Source: Hellea sp. (GTDB lineage: Bacteria > Pseudomonadota > Alphaproteobacteria > Caulobacterales > Maricaulaceae). Taken from it: a stretch of 64,000 bases of DNA. Position numbers and translations under genes: made by a program. Positions within the stretch are counted from its first letter, which is position 1, and each line of letters begins with the position of its first letter. The stretch spans positions 1 to 64,000 of the forward strand of contig JAQXEH010000065.1 of assembly GCA_029250925.1 (NCBI GenBank). The letters are read 5' to 3'. The notes beneath the pieces were generated by a model. It was not told the origin of the DNA. It did no database searches and saw only the letters and a list, made by a program, of their open reading frames with translations. Shown one piece after another: positions 45,706 through 56,508 of this stretch.

Positions 45706-46700
45706 ACGTCAATTCAGAAATTAAGTCTATTTCTCAAAATCAGACTGAAGCTGAAAAATACTATAGACTATCTTTAAAAGCCTATGAGAATAAAGATAAT
45801 ATAAAAGCAATAGAATTAGCGAGACAATCTTACGGATATGGCTCAGTAGAGTCAGCTGTAATATTAGGAGAAATATTTAGAAAATCAAATCCGTCCATTA
45901 GGAGTCTCAAAGAATCTAAGAAATGGTACTTATTGGCAGCAAATGCTAATAATTCAGAAGCATTAATGGCTCTAGGCGAGATGGCATTGCTGAAACAAGC
46001 AGGTCTCACGATAAATGATGCACTAATATATTTAACAAAAGCATCAGATATGGGCCATACCGATGCTATGGTAGCTCTGTCTGAAATTTACCTGAAGGGT
46101 ATTGGAGTTGACATTGACAGGCCGCTATCGCTTAATTTTTTACATAAGGCTTCAAATGGATTTAATAACGAAGCTACAAAATTATTAGGTGACAGGTTTA
46201 TTAATATTGACGCCGATAAAGCACTTAAATTTTATGAATTAGCAGCTAATGCTGGACATATAGAAGCTGCATATATCACAGGAATTATGTACGCAGAAGG
46301 TTTGAATATTTTACCCAATATAACTAAGGCTTCTAGTTATTTAAAACAATCAGCTGATGCTAATTACCCAGCTGCTCAAGCAGATTACGGATTATTAATT
46401 TACCAAAACAAAACAAAGTCAGCACCCGATAAAGGTCACTCCCATTGGTTTAAAAAAGCAGCTTATGGAGGGGATAAGGAAGGTCAGTTTCTCTATGCAT
46501 TCATATTAGCAAAAGGTGAAGGGGTTCAGCGCAATTTTCAGGACTCTTATTACTGGCTTATTAAATCAGGAAAAAGTGGTAATAGTTCTTATGACCGGGA
46601 TAGAGAAAAATTACAAAGCAGTCTCGAAAGCATTTTAACAAATATAGAAATACAAAAGATAAAAACGCTTATTTCTCAGGAAGAGGCCATTGATAAATAA
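45633..46700 (+). CDS. Exported Sel1-repeat protein
   Basis: GTG at 45633 gives 355 residues starting with a signal peptide (IISCFAIIAAVSSAYS). At least seven Sel1-like helical repeats follow, for example KKWYLLAANANNSEALMALGEMAL, ALIYLTKASDMGHTDAMVALSEIYLKG and KFYELAANAGHIEAAYITGIMYAEG, written here only by their cores. Such proteins bind other proteins and often serve in signalling or envelope assembly. The start overlaps thiE by 73 bp in another frame. A longer frame from 45519 is open but would bury the signal peptide. Confidence 0.8.
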   Translation: MVQYRQYIISCFAIIAAVSSAYSLDVNSEIKSISQNQTEAEKYYRLSLKAYENKDNIKAIELARQSYGYGSVESAVILGEIFRKSNPSIRSLKESKKWYLLAANANNSEALMALGEMALLKQAGLTINDALIYLTKASDMGHTDAMVALSEIYLKGIGVDIDRPLSLNFLHKASNGFNNEATKLLGDRFINIDADKALKFYELAANAGHIEAAYITGIMYAEGLNILPNITKASSYLKQSADANYPAAQADYGLLIYQNKTKSAPDKGHSHWFKKAAYGGDKEGQFLYAFILAKGEGVQRNFQDSYYWLIKSGKSGNSSYDRDREKLQSSLESILTNIEIQKIKTLISQEEAIDK

Positions 46701-46701
46701 A

Positions 46702-47547
46702 TTATTTATCGTACCCAGGGTTAAACTTAGACAGTTTTCGCATAAGCCCTGGCCACACCAGATTATCACCCATTCCAGGAACAAAAGCAGCGGCCCCTTG
46801 AGCATAAACTTTGTTACCCATTTCTCGTGATTGCTCAATAAGCGCACTTTCGCTTCCAACGGATTGCGCAAGTATCTGTGCTTTGCATGCATTTTCCAAA
46901 AAATACATCCGCAGAAAAGCGACGCCGCAAGTTGGTCCTGTTGTTAATGTTCCATGGTTACGTAACATTAATAAGTTTTTTGAACCAAGGTTTTCTACAA
47001 TTCTCTCTCTCTCATCAAGTTCGAGAGCTATTCCCTCGTAATCATGATAAGCTAAATCATCAAATACTTGCATCGCCATTTGAGAATATCTTCTTAAGCC
47101 TTTTTTTTGGGCAGATACTGCCATCCCATATGGTGTATGTACATGTATTACACATCCAGCATCTTCCCGCGCTAAGTGCACAGCGGAGTGTATTGTAAAA
47201 CCTGCAGGATTAATAAAATAGCTCGTATCTTGACATATATCACCTTTTATATTGATTTTAACCAGTGATGATGCTGTCATCTCTTCAAACATTAAACCAT
47301 AGGGGTTTATTAAAAAGCGGTGCTCACCATTCTCATTTGGTAAACGCGCGGAAATATGAGTAAAAACTAAATCCGTCCAGCCATACATAGCACATAATCT
47401 GTATGTTGCTGCCAACTGAACTCTCACAGCCCACTCCTCTGCAATGACTGAACCTTTTAAACTTGGAATTTTAGTAGGGCATGGAATAGAGAATCCACTA
47501 TCGACATTTAGGGCTGAAGAATTGTTAAGTTTCATATACAAGCTCAT
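46702..47547 (-). CDS. Class II aldolase/adducin-family protein
   Basis: A 281-residue protein of the zinc-dependent class II aldolase fold. HVHTPYGMAVSAQKKGL and LMLRNHGTLTTGPTCG hold the metal-binding His residues; the first His pair and the HGTL His are intact. Families with this fold include fuculose-phosphate aldolase and adducin-like proteins. The substrate is unknown. It converges with the Sel1 gene (1-bp gap) and is divergent from lptD. Confidence 0.85.
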   Translation of the reverse strand: MSLYMKLNNSSALNVDSGFSIPCPTKIPSLKGSVIAEEWAVRVQLAATYRLCAMYGWTDLVFTHISARLPNENGEHRFLINPYGLMFEEMTASSLVKINIKGDICQDTSYFINPAGFTIHSAVHLAREDAGCVIHVHTPYGMAVSAQKKGLRRYSQMAMQVFDDLAYHDYEGIALELDERERIVENLGSKNLLMLRNHGTLTTGPTCGVAFLRMYFLENACKAQILAQSVGSESALIEQSREMGNKVYAQGAAAFVPGMGDNLVWPGLMRKLSKFNPGYDK

Positions 47548-47738
47548 TCAATTAATAACTTAGGTTTATAAAATCACAATAAAATCTAATTCTCAAGAAT
47601 AAGTATCAAATATTACAAACTTTTTAGTTTGTTATTTATTTTTTCTTGTTAAATTGATAGACCTAATGAAGTCATTTGGCTATTGCATCTTAAAAAGAAT
47701 GACTTGAATAGTCACTGAGACAAAATTGAGGTTGAAAT

Positions 47739-50141
47739 TTGCCCGTAACAAAAAACATTAAAGTAATCAGATCGCTAATTCTGTTTATACCAGTAATGTT
47801 TTGTAACATAGCGAATGCTCAGGTTAATACTTCTGCCAGAGAAGCTTCGATCTTAACTGATGAATTTGCAAATAATCCCTTTCGAGATCCTGATATAATT
47901 TACTTGGAAGCAGACTCACTCATTAATAATGAAAATGATGGAGTATTAATAGCATCCGGTCAGGTAATTGGTAAATATCAAGAAAGGACTTTAAGAGCAG
48001 AAAAAGTAGTTTACACATTGGCTACAGGCGTGGTTATTGCCAGTGGAAACGTAGTTTTAATTGACCCAAACGGTTCAACACAATATGCAAGTAAACTTGA
48101 GCTTTCAAATGAACTCGAAACTGGCACTGCTACCGACTTTACAGCTCGGCAGGTTGGAAACGGTTTAACATCTGCAGCTTTTGCGACACGAACAGAAAAT
48201 GGAGAAATAGAACTATATAATGCATACTACACTGCCTGCAAGCTGTGTAAGGATAAAGGTAAGACTAAAAAGCCCTCTTGGCGCATAAAAGCTCGAAAAG
48301 TCAGGCAGGATAAGAAAACACGTACTTTTCGCTATAACAGTGCCTTATTAGAAATTGGAGGATTGCCACTATTTTGGACACCATATCTAGCTCACCCAGA
48401 CCCTAGTGCGGAAAGGTCCAGTGGTTTCTTAACTCCATTTTCTGGCGTAACTTCAAGCAAAGGGTTTAATGTAAGAACACCCTATTATTGGGCCCTTAAT
48501 GAATACACAGAAGCAACATTTACTCCTAATCTATATCAAAACGTAAACCCAATGATGAAGTATCAATTTATTCGTAAATTTAATACTGGCGCGTTGAGTG
48601 TTGACGGCAGCCTTACCTACTCAAGTTTTTTTGATCGTGATGGCAATGAATTTAATCCAGACGACTTTCAAAATCCTTCTCAAGCACCATTGGGAGAGAA
48701 ATTACGCTCACATACTTTCATAAAAGGATTATTTTCTCCCAGCAAAACGTGGAGTTATGGTTTTGGACTAGAATTATCTTCTGATGACGATTATTTAAAC
48801 CGTTATAATCTAGAGGAACCGTCTGAAAGGTTTGGAATTTACAATCCTGTCGGCAGAAGGAATATTTCACAAGCTTTTATTGTTGGTCAACAAGAGACTT
48901 TTCGGTTTTCTGCCTCAACGGTTGGTTATCAGGATTTAAGGTCTAATTTTAGGAAAAACCTAGGAACAGGCTTAATAACCGTGAGTGAACCAGACGATCG
49001 GGAGTTACCTATTCTCGCGCCAAAAATCGAAGTTGAAAAATATTGGACAGATCCAATTTTAAAAGGACGTATCAAGGGGTATGGTGATTTCACAGCGCTA
49101 ACTCGCGACATAGGGAATAACTACCTCAGGGGAACAGCAGGCATTGATTATAGTAAAAATACAGTAACTCCGGTAGGGCTAGAACTAAAAACCTTTTTGA
49201 ATAGTAGATATGATTTTTATAAAATTAAACCTGAGGACAAAACAAATGTTAGTTATGACAGTATCGAATTTCAAAGAAATTTGGGTCAGGTCGGATTTGA
49301 TGCAAGATATCCGTTTATAAAACGCGGAAAAAAAATAGACTTAATTATCGAGCCTCGCATTCAGTTAACGAATAGTTTTGGCAACACCAAGCTTGATAAG
49401 TTCCAAGCATCTCAATCCTCTTCAATGATTACTTCAATTAACCCTAGTGAAATCAACTATTTATCCACTCAACAAGATGGGCAAGATATTGATTTGACTG
49501 GGAATTTATTGTGGCAAAGTAATAAATCAACAGGGTTTGATTTTTGGGAATCAGGACTTAGAGCAGATATCGGAGCCTCATTTATTGCTGATGCAGGAAA
49601 TACTCGTGCGCAGTTGTTCATAGGACGAAGTTATGCAGAAAATTCAGAGAATAATTTTTCGGAAGGCTCTGGTTTATCAAGCAAAAAATCAGACATAGTC
49701 AGCAATCTGGAATTAGACATTAATAAAAACCTATCGATTATCACAAGGCTTCGCTATGATGATAAAGAAAATAAATTACGCCGTCTGGACTCTGCACTAA
49801 ATTTTAGAAGTAAGTATATAAAAACTGATTTACGCTATTATAGACTAAACTCAGCAATAAACTCATACTTTAATAACGGGGCACCCAATCAAGAAATAAA
49901 AGGAAATGTAACTATAAATTTCAGTAAAAACTGGAGTCTAGGTTATTCAGCGGAACGTGATATTGATTTAAAAAAAATGCGAAAGCAAAGGCTAAGCCTG
50001 AAATTTAATGACGACTGCACTTTAGTCGAAGTTTTTTATGCAAAAAATAATTTTAATACGGCATCCTTTAATAATGTCACAAGAAATACTTCAGGGCTTG
50101 GGATACGGATTTCATTACTTACTCTCGGAAGTATGAATTAG
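47739..50141 (+). CDS. lptD: LPS-assembly protein LptD
   Basis: LptD is the outer-membrane beta-barrel that inserts LPS into the outer leaflet with LptE. The 800-residue protein has a signal peptide ending near NIANA, an OstA/LptA-like jellyroll (GVLIASGQVIGKYQERTLRAEK, GVVIASGNVVLIDPNG in cores) and a long barrel domain with alternating strands. The Cys pair CKLC (about 168-171) and one Cys near the C-terminus remain, fewer than in E. coli. The start is TTG at 47739, 7 nt after GAGG. Together with the lipid A cluster it implies an LPS-bearing outer membrane. Confidence 0.92.
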   Translation: MPVTKNIKVIRSLILFIPVMFCNIANAQVNTSAREASILTDEFANNPFRDPDIIYLEADSLINNENDGVLIASGQVIGKYQERTLRAEKVVYTLATGVVIASGNVVLIDPNGSTQYASKLELSNELETGTATDFTARQVGNGLTSAAFATRTENGEIELYNAYYTACKLCKDKGKTKKPSWRIKARKVRQDKKTRTFRYNSALLEIGGLPLFWTPYLAHPDPSAERSSGFLTPFSGVTSSKGFNVRTPYYWALNEYTEATFTPNLYQNVNPMMKYQFIRKFNTGALSVDGSLTYSSFFDRDGNEFNPDDFQNPSQAPLGEKLRSHTFIKGLFSPSKTWSYGFGLELSSDDDYLNRYNLEEPSERFGIYNPVGRRNISQAFIVGQQETFRFSASTVGYQDLRSNFRKNLGTGLITVSEPDDRELPILAPKIEVEKYWTDPILKGRIKGYGDFTALTRDIGNNYLRGTAGIDYSKNTVTPVGLELKTFLNSRYDFYKIKPEDKTNVSYDSIEFQRNLGQVGFDARYPFIKRGKKIDLIIEPRIQLTNSFGNTKLDKFQASQSSSMITSINPSEINYLSTQQDGQDIDLTGNLLWQSNKSTGFDFWESGLRADIGASFIADAGNTRAQLFIGRSYAENSENNFSEGSGLSSKKSDIVSNLELDINKNLSIITRLRYDDKENKLRRLDSALNFRSKYIKTDLRYYRLNSAINSYFNNGAPNQEIKGNVTINFSKNWSLGYSAERDIDLKKMRKQRLSLKFNDDCTLVEVFYAKNNFNTASFNNVTRNTSGLGIRISLLTLGSMN

Positions 50142-50151
50142 AAAAAACTCA

Positions 50152-50934
50152 TTAGCCAACAAAGGACTTTTCAATAACAAATTCAGCTGGAATTGAGTTT
50201 GACCCCTCCCTAAGACCAAACTGTTTCATTAATTTAGCTGTATCATCAATCATATCTTTTGAACCACATATCATAGCTCTATCTTTATCAGCACGCATTT
50301 CATGTAATCCTATTTCTCTGAACAACCCCCCCGACTTTATTAAATCTGTTATACGGCCATTTACAGGATGTTCTTCACGAGTTAATGTAGTTAAGTGAAG
50401 TAATTTACCATTTACCATATCTCCTACCAAAGGGTCATTTTTAATTTTTTCTATTAATTGCATACCATAAGATAGTTCAGCTTTTTGCCTGCATGTATGA
50501 GTTAGTATCACTCGTTCATATCGCTCATATGTATCTGGATCCCTTATGAGTGAAGCAAAAGGAGCTATGCCAGTTCCAGTAGAGAACATATATAAATTTT
50601 TGCCTGGCAGAAGAGCATCTAATACCAATGTACCAACTGGCTTTCTGCTTAATAAAACAGTATCACCTTTCTTAATTTTTTGTAAACGTGATGTAAGTGG
50701 CCCATCGGCAACTTTGATCGAATAAAACTCAAGCTCGTCAGCCCAAGATGGACTAGCCACCGAGTAAGCTCTCATTATAGATTTTTTTTGACCCTCAATT
50801 TTAGGCAATCCAATCATAACAAACTCACCGGATCTAAATCTGAAGCTTGAAGGACGACTAATGGTAAATTTAAACAATCTATCAGTATAATGCTCAACTG
50901 ATAAAACTGTTTCTTCTGTAGGTAAATTAGACAT
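50152..50934 (-). CDS. fpr: Ferredoxin-NADP+ reductase
   Basis: This 260-residue flavoprotein transfers electrons between NADPH and ferredoxin or flavodoxin. FAD-binding RAYSVASPSW (about 54-63) and the NADPH site FSTGTGIAPFASLIRD are present, with MICGSKDMI and the C-terminal EFVIEKSFVG typical of bacterial Fpr. It may feed iron-sulfur enzymes such as the KOR system of this window. It converges with lptD and is divergent from mutA over 150 bp. Confidence 0.92.
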   Translation of the reverse strand: MSNLPTEETVLSVEHYTDRLFKFTISRPSSFRFRSGEFVMIGLPKIEGQKKSIMRAYSVASPSWADELEFYSIKVADGPLTSRLQKIKKGDTVLLSRKPVGTLVLDALLPGKNLYMFSTGTGIAPFASLIRDPDTYERYERVILTHTCRQKAELSYGMQLIEKIKNDPLVGDMVNGKLLHLTTLTREEHPVNGRITDLIKSGGLFREIGLHEMRADKDRAMICGSKDMIDDTAKLMKQFGLREGSNSIPAEFVIEKSFVG

Positions 50935-51084
50935 TCAAGTATCCACATTAATTTTCTAGGTTATATATAAAAAAGAGATTTAATAAATCCTTTATCTTCA
51001 ATATAAACTTAATACAAAATATAAATTACACCAACTATCCATTAGATAAGTTGAACTTTTAGTTGCAATCGTTAGATAGAATAT

Positions 51085-52314
51085 ATGGACATTACATCAA
51101 AAGAAATTAACTCCGTTCAGAAATTAAAATCCGAGTGGGATACACTTGTTGTGAAAGGTCTAAATGGATCCACCATTGAAGACATAACAAGAAAAACAGA
51201 CGATAATATCATTAGGGGACCCCTATCAACTTCTGACGATATTGGTTCTAAAACTAAAATACTGCAAAGAGGAACAATACCACACCTTGAAGGAAGATCA
51301 TGGCATATAACTGCGGTTATATATGGACCTGATGTTAATTACGCTAATGAACAAGCTTTAATTGATCTCGAAGGCGGTGCAAGTGCGTTACGTTTACAAT
51401 CAGGAGAAAAAACATTAAATATTAAAAGTAATAATGAACTTAGTCGTTTGTTAAACGGCATACATACAGAATATGTACCGATTGTTTTAACGCCAAACAG
51501 CTCACTAGATAACATTGATTTATTTAAAAAATTTCAAAAATCATCTGTTTATCTTGGTTTAGACCCTCTTACGCATAATTTAGAAAGCGCACTTCCCAAC
51601 CTACCTGAAAATTGGAGGGGTGTTACCATAAATTCAGCTAAAATTCACAATGATGGAGGAACTGAAGTTCAGGAATTAGCGCATTTTGCTTCGTCTGTAG
51701 CTTATTGCTTCCGCACTTTTGGTAAAGGTATACTCAAACATCTTAATGTAGAGCTTTGTACAAATCAGGATGCACACTTAAATATAGCAAAGCTCAGGGC
51801 AGCTCGAGCAATATATTCAAATATAACAAGAGAATTTGGTATTAAAGATGCTTCTTTGACTATTCACTCAACCTCCTCTGAACGTATGATGCAAAAAATT
51901 GATGCATGGACAAATATGCTACGATTAATGAGCGCTGGTTTCGGCGCAGTAGTTGGTGGTGCAGACTTTATCACAACACTTCCTTATACAGACCCAATTG
52001 GTCTACCTACTAAAATGGGGCATAGAGTTTCAAGAAATATGCAGATAATGATGATGGAAGAAAGTCATTTGGGCCTTGTTAATGACCCTGCTCATGGAAG
52101 CTTTTTCCATGAACGTATGACACATGCGCTGACTGATAAGGCCTGGAGTGAATTCCAAAATATTGAAAGTGAAGGAGGGATTGAAAATTTAAGCAGATTT
52201 CATCTAAGGGTTAAAAAATCTTCGGAGAAGCGCCTATTACAAAATGAACCAATATTGGGGGTAACACTTCATGCAGATGAAACTATTCCTACTCCAGAAA
52301 TAAGAGGTTTTTAG
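51085..52314 (+). CDS. mutA: Methylmalonyl-CoA mutase small subunit, short form
   Basis: A 409-residue MutA-type partner of the mutase. It has a TIM-barrel-like part with segments [17 protein letters not shown]-like [26 protein letters not shown] and [10 protein letters not shown], related to the large subunit. It ends about where the barrel ends and lacks any cobalamin-binding domain. It is thus likely a structural subunit of a heterodimer. It precedes the large subunit by 1 bp. AGTTGCA lies 18-24 bp upstream of the start codon. Confidence 0.87.
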   Translation: MDITSKEINSVQKLKSEWDTLVVKGLNGSTIEDITRKTDDNIIRGPLSTSDDIGSKTKILQRGTIPHLEGRSWHITAVIYGPDVNYANEQALIDLEGGASALRLQSGEKTLNIKSNNELSRLLNGIHTEYVPIVLTPNSSLDNIDLFKKFQKSSVYLGLDPLTHNLESALPNLPENWRGVTINSAKIHNDGGTEVQELAHFASSVAYCFRTFGKGILKHLNVELCTNQDAHLNIAKLRAARAIYSNITREFGIKDASLTIHSTSSERMMQKIDAWTNMLRLMSAGFGAVVGGADFITTLPYTDPIGLPTKMGHRVSRNMQIMMMEESHLGLVNDPAHGSFFHERMTHALTDKAWSEFQNIESEGGIENLSRFHLRVKKSSEKRLLQNEPILGVTLHADETIPTPEIRGF

Positions 52315-52315
52315 T

Positions 52316-54451
52316 ATGGTACCTGATTTTACTAAAATAAAATTTAATACTTCTGATTTTAAATACTCAGATGAAGTTGCCTGGGTGGCTCCAGAAGGAA
52401 TAGAAATAAAAAAAGTATATAAAAAAGAAGATGTAGAAAGCATTAAACACCTTAATGGACTACCTGGTATTTCTCCTTACATGCGAGGCCCCTACCCTAC
52501 AATGTATATTCAGAGACCTTGGACAATACGACAATATGCGGGCTTCTCTACAGCCGAAGACTCAAATGCTTTTTATAGGCGCAATCTATCTTCTGGGCAA
52601 AAAGGTTTATCTGTAGCTTTTGACCTGGCAACTCATAGGGGGTATGATTCCGACCATCCCAGAGTATCGAGTGATGTTGGCATGGCAGGTGTAGCCATAG
52701 ATTCAATCTATGACATGAGGGTTTTATTTGATAAAATCCCTTTAGATAAAATGTCTGTATCTATGACAATGAATGGTGCAGTGTTACCTATCCTTGCTTT
52801 ATATATAGCAGCAGCAGAGGAGAAAGGTATAGATCAAAAATTACTAACAGGTACAATTCAAAATGATATATTAAAAGAATTCATGGTAAGGAACACATAT
52901 ATATACCCACCTAAACCTAGTATGCGAATTATATCTGACATCTTCAAACACACTTCCCAAAATATGCCTAAATTCAATTCAATCTCTATTTCTGGCTATC
53001 ACATGCAAGAGGCTGGAGCATCAGCTGATATTGAATTAGGATATACCCTGGCAGATGGTTTAGAATACATCCGTACAGGAGTAGCTGCCGGTATGGACAT
53101 TGATACATTTGCGCCGCGTTTATCCTTCTTTTGGGCTATTGGAATGAACTATTTTATGGAAGTTGCTAAACTACGCGCTGCGCGATTACTATGGTCAGAA
53201 ATATTAAAGCCATTCAATCCGAAAAATCCTAAATCATCTATGCTACGAACCCACTGTCAAACATCAGGATGGTCATTAACAGCCCAAGATGTCTACAACA
53301 ATGTAGGAAGAACTCACATAGAAGCCATGGCAGCTGTAGATGGACACACACAAAGCTTACACACCAACTCATTGGATGAAGCATTAGCTTTGCCCACGGA
53401 TTTCTCAGCTAGAATAGCCAGAAATACTCAAATATTTCTACAAACCGAAGGCAAGCACTGTGATCAAATAGACCCGTGGGGCGGAAGCTATTATGTTGAA
53501 AAACTTACTAACGATTTAGCTAAAAGAGCACTTAACCATATCAATGAAATAGAATCAATGGGTGGGATGGCATCAGCTATAGAAGCTGGAATACCAAAGC
53601 TAAGAATAGAAGAATCAGCCACTAAGACTCAAGCAAGAATAGATAGCAAATCTCAAACTGTAGTTGGTGTTAATAAATACCTTTCCTCAGAAAAAGATAA
53701 TATTCCTATTTTAAAAGTGGATAATAAAAAAGTTAGAGAGGGTCAATTAAAGCGGCTAGAACAACTGAAAGCAGATAGAGATATGAAAACAACCCAAGAA
53801 AGTCTTGATGCTCTCACTAAATCTGCCGAAATTGGAGAAGGTAATTTATTAGAGCTTGCTATAAACGCAGCTCGCGCAAAAGCTACAGTTGGTGAAATAT
53901 CATATGCTTTAGAAAAAGTTTGGGGTCGATATGAAGCTTCCCCTACTGGAGTTCAAAATATTTATTCGAATGCATTTGACCCAAGCTGCGAAAGCCTTAA
54001 CCAAGCAAAAGCCCGGGTTAAAGTATTTAAAGAACTCGAGGGAAGATCTCCACGAATTCTAATAGCAAAAATGGGGCAAGATGGACATGATAGGGGGCAA
54101 AAAGTTGTAGCAACTGCTTTTCAAGATATAGGTTTTGATGTGATCATAGGACCATTATTTCAAACACCTAAAGAAGCAGCAATAATGGGGATTGAAAATG
54201 ATGTCGATATAATTGCTGCAAGCTCACTAGCAGCAGGACATTTAAATTTAATTCCAAGTCTTAAATCTGAGCTTGATACCAAAGGAAGTAAAGATATATT
54301 GATTGTTGTCGGAGGTGTTATCCCTCCTGAGGATGTCCCCTCACTAAAAGATATGGGAGCAAAGGCTGTATTTCCTCCTGGTACAAATATTCCTGAAGCT
54401 GCATTAGAAGTTCTTGAAATTATGAATATGAGGCTAAGTCAAGGCTCCTGA
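52316..54451 (+). CDS. scpA: Methylmalonyl-CoA mutase large subunit
   Basis: This cobalamin enzyme rearranges (R)-methylmalonyl-CoA to succinyl-CoA. The 711-residue protein has the substrate barrel with [18 protein letters not shown] and [15 protein letters not shown], and the B12-binding domain with the ligand motif GQDGHDRG (about 586-593) and [12 protein letters not shown]. Together with propionyl-CoA carboxylase 2-6 kb away it completes most of the propionyl-CoA pathway. A methylmalonyl-CoA epimerase and the MeaB chaperone are not in the window. Confidence 0.95.
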   Translation: MVPDFTKIKFNTSDFKYSDEVAWVAPEGIEIKKVYKKEDVESIKHLNGLPGISPYMRGPYPTMYIQRPWTIRQYAGFSTAEDSNAFYRRNLSSGQKGLSVAFDLATHRGYDSDHPRVSSDVGMAGVAIDSIYDMRVLFDKIPLDKMSVSMTMNGAVLPILALYIAAAEEKGIDQKLLTGTIQNDILKEFMVRNTYIYPPKPSMRIISDIFKHTSQNMPKFNSISISGYHMQEAGASADIELGYTLADGLEYIRTGVAAGMDIDTFAPRLSFFWAIGMNYFMEVAKLRAARLLWSEILKPFNPKNPKSSMLRTHCQTSGWSLTAQDVYNNVGRTHIEAMAAVDGHTQSLHTNSLDEALALPTDFSARIARNTQIFLQTEGKHCDQIDPWGGSYYVEKLTNDLAKRALNHINEIESMGGMASAIEAGIPKLRIEESATKTQARIDSKSQTVVGVNKYLSSEKDNIPILKVDNKKVREGQLKRLEQLKADRDMKTTQESLDALTKSAEIGEGNLLELAINAARAKATVGEISYALEKVWGRYEASPTGVQNIYSNAFDPSCESLNQAKARVKVFKELEGRSPRILIAKMGQDGHDRGQKVVATAFQDIGFDVIIGPLFQTPKEAAIMGIENDVDIIAASSLAAGHLNLIPSLKSELDTKGSKDILIVVGGVIPPEDVPSLKDMGAKAVFPPGTNIPEAALEVLEIMNMRLSQGS

Positions 54452-54453
54452 CC

Positions 54454-55023
54454 CTAATCGACAAGCCGTAAGAACTCTGCTCTTTGTTCTGGTTGATGAA
54501 ATTTACCTGAAAGTGCAGAACTGATCATTTTATGTGGCGTTCTTATACCTCGCATGCTCATGCATAAATGTTCACCTTTAGCCATAACTGCGACGTCATC
54601 AGTGCCCAGTATCACTTTCACATGATTAGCTATATCAGAAACTAGCTGTTCTTGTAGCGTAAGCTTATGAGCATGTTTGTGGGCTATACGTGCGAACTTA
54701 GATAAACCCAAGACTTTGTCATCAGCAATGTACGCTATCGATATGTCGCACCAGAATGGCAACATATGATGTTCACACATAGACCATACTTTCATACCGG
54801 TAACTGCAACCATTTGATTGTGCTTAACTGCACTGAACGTGGTATCTAACTTACCCGCATCATATTCAACAAACTCTTGCCAAAAATCAGCTATTCTTCT
54901 TGGCGTCTCAGCAAGACCCTCTCTTTTAGGGTCCTCACCAAGGGCCTCCAAAAGTTCTTTAACTAGTAGTTTAACTTTATTATGATCTATTTTTCTTGGA
55001 GGCTCGTTATAGCGTGATGGCAT
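54454..55023 (-). CDS. folE: GTP cyclohydrolase I
   Basis: FolE converts GTP to dihydroneopterin triphosphate, starting folate synthesis. The 189-residue protein has EGLAETPRRIADFW, the zinc-binding CEHHMLPFWC, GLSKFARI, and the C-terminal HLCMSMRGI with the third Zn Cys. Length is normal. The stop is 2 bp from that of scpA. It begins before a run of genes on the same strand, after a 42-bp gap. Confidence 0.95.
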   Translation of the reverse strand: MPSRYNEPPRKIDHNKVKLLVKELLEALGEDPKREGLAETPRRIADFWQEFVEYDAGKLDTTFSAVKHNQMVAVTGMKVWSMCEHHMLPFWCDISIAYIADDKVLGLSKFARIAHKHAHKLTLQEQLVSDIANHVKVILGTDDVAVMAKGEHLCMSMRGIRTPHKMISSALSGKFHQPEQRAEFLRLVD

Positions 55024-55065
55024 TAGTATCTCTTTTAGGTGTAGGGTGTAACTATCTTGGTAATA

Positions 55066-55491
55066 TTAAAGACTACTGAGGTAATCTCGAATAACTTCTA
55101 CTCTTCTACGGTTAACACCCCTATCGGAATATCCAACCCTTGACGAGGAACGAATCTCCCAAGTCTCAAAATCGCTTTGTCTGAATTCTACATCATCAAC
55201 AAACTTAAATATTTTTGACATATAAGTGGCTGATAAATAGATTTCAGTTTCAGAGGTTATGATACCTCCGGAATTGGTTACCGCACGCTTGAGTTCGCTA
55301 AGGTTGCCTAGTAATGGCTTAACTTTCTTTTCGGGCTGAGTATCAAACTCTGAAGATACGCCATTAGGTGATGACTTTAAATCAGCCAATTTCCCATCTA
55401 TTAAACCAATTGCTTCTCCCTTCTGTGATTTTAGGCCCAGCAAGAAAAAACTTAAAGCGATAAAGGCAAATCCAAAAAAAATATATTTCAT
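55066..55491 (-). CDS. DUF1499-family membrane-anchored protein
   Basis: A 141-residue protein of unknown function. An N-terminal hydrophobic segment (about 3-20) is a probable anchor or signal. The rest matches DUF1499: NSGGIITSETEIYLSATY, FVDDVEFR and WEIRSSSRVGYSDRGVN. The family is widespread in proteobacteria and cyanobacteria. It starts 3 bp after the alpha/beta hydrolase and is probably in its operon. Confidence 0.78.
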   Translation of the reverse strand: MKYIFFGFAFIALSFFLLGLKSQKGEAIGLIDGKLADLKSSPNGVSSEFDTQPEKKVKPLLGNLSELKRAVTNSGGIITSETEIYLSATYMSKIFKFVDDVEFRQSDFETWEIRSSSRVGYSDRGVNRRRVEVIRDYLSSL

Positions 55492-55494
55492 TTT

Positions 55495-56475
55495 TTATCC
55501 GTTCATAATGTGAGATATGTACTCATCATACCAAGTTGGCCCAGTCAAGCTTTGAAAAAAACCGTTGTGGCCGCCTCTTTCAGTAATAATACGATTTGCG
55601 TTAATATTTAGTTCAAGTTTTTCTATATCGCCATAAGGTATTATACCATCATCCACTGAAGTGATAATACTTATTGGAATAGGGCATGTTTTTAAATCGT
55701 GGGCATCAACCCTATAGGCATCAAAGTAAGATTTTAAACTAGGAAATTCTGTATATTGCGCCATGATTTTTTCAGTCATTGACATTACAGAATTATCAGA
55801 AAAAATTTCATTAAAATTATATAAGTTAGGAAAAAACTTTTGTTTTTTACGAAGAGAATTTTTCCATTTTTTCAAAAAATATCTTTTATAAAAGTAATTG
55901 CCATCAACTAATGGGGCTGCAGACCATGGGTCTACAACAGGACTTATAGCAAAAATATGCTTTAGGTTTTTAATTGATAAATCACGTAGACTTCTTGCGA
56001 TTCTTAGACTGAAATTACCGCCGAGAGAGAAGCCAACTATATAAACTGGTATTTCCCCAGAAAAAGCTACAGCTTGCTTAACTGCATCAAAAACCTCATT
56101 AAAGTTAGTAGATAAAAATATCCCTGAATTCAAATCCTGGGTTTCACCATGATCGCGATAGTTTAGTCGGAAAATAGATGAACCTTGATTGAATAAATAA
56201 TTACCACACGAAACAACATAACTACTATCCTGGGACCCTTCCCACCCATGTAAAAAAATAACTAGTGATTTATTTTGCGAGCTTTTTGAATAACTAGCTT
56301 TTAATCTAACATTATCTTCACAGGTCAAAATAATAGTTTCTGCTACTTCTAACATTTTATTATTGCCACGTTTTCTGTATTTAAATGAGGCTAATGAAGT
56401 CTGAACTAAGGGTGAAGAAAGCCATATGGGCGGCTTAAACGGCTTCATATTATTGACTTTAGTTATGTTTCTCAT
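55495..56475 (-). CDS. Alpha/beta-hydrolase, YheT-like
   Basis: A 326-residue serine hydrolase of the YheT type. The nucleophile Ser150 is in VGFSLGG, the Asp in TSVDDGIIP (about 270) and the His in RGGHNGFF (about 302). FKPPIWLSSPLVQTSLAS is the YheT N-terminal signature. The cap region is of average length. Met10 (56448) is an alternative start. It follows pccA by 33 bp. Its esterase substrate is unknown. Confidence 0.86.
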   Translation of the reverse strand: MRNITKVNNMKPFKPPIWLSSPLVQTSLASFKYRKRGNNKMLEVAETIILTCEDNVRLKASYSKSSQNKSLVIFLHGWEGSQDSSYVVSCGNYLFNQGSSIFRLNYRDHGETQDLNSGIFLSTNFNEVFDAVKQAVAFSGEIPVYIVGFSLGGNFSLRIARSLRDLSIKNLKHIFAISPVVDPWSAAPLVDGNYFYKRYFLKKWKNSLRKKQKFFPNLYNFNEIFSDNSVMSMTEKIMAQYTEFPSLKSYFDAYRVDAHDLKTCPIPISIITSVDDGIIPYGDIEKLELNINANRIITERGGHNGFFQSLTGPTWYDEYISHIMNG

Positions 56476-56508
56476 CCTACAGAATCACCATAATAAAACA
56501 GAAATGAT

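Noticed and set aside
50935-51084. Possible cobalamin riboswitch before mutA
   Set aside because: The interval is short, A/T-rich and lacks a B12-box-like sequence.
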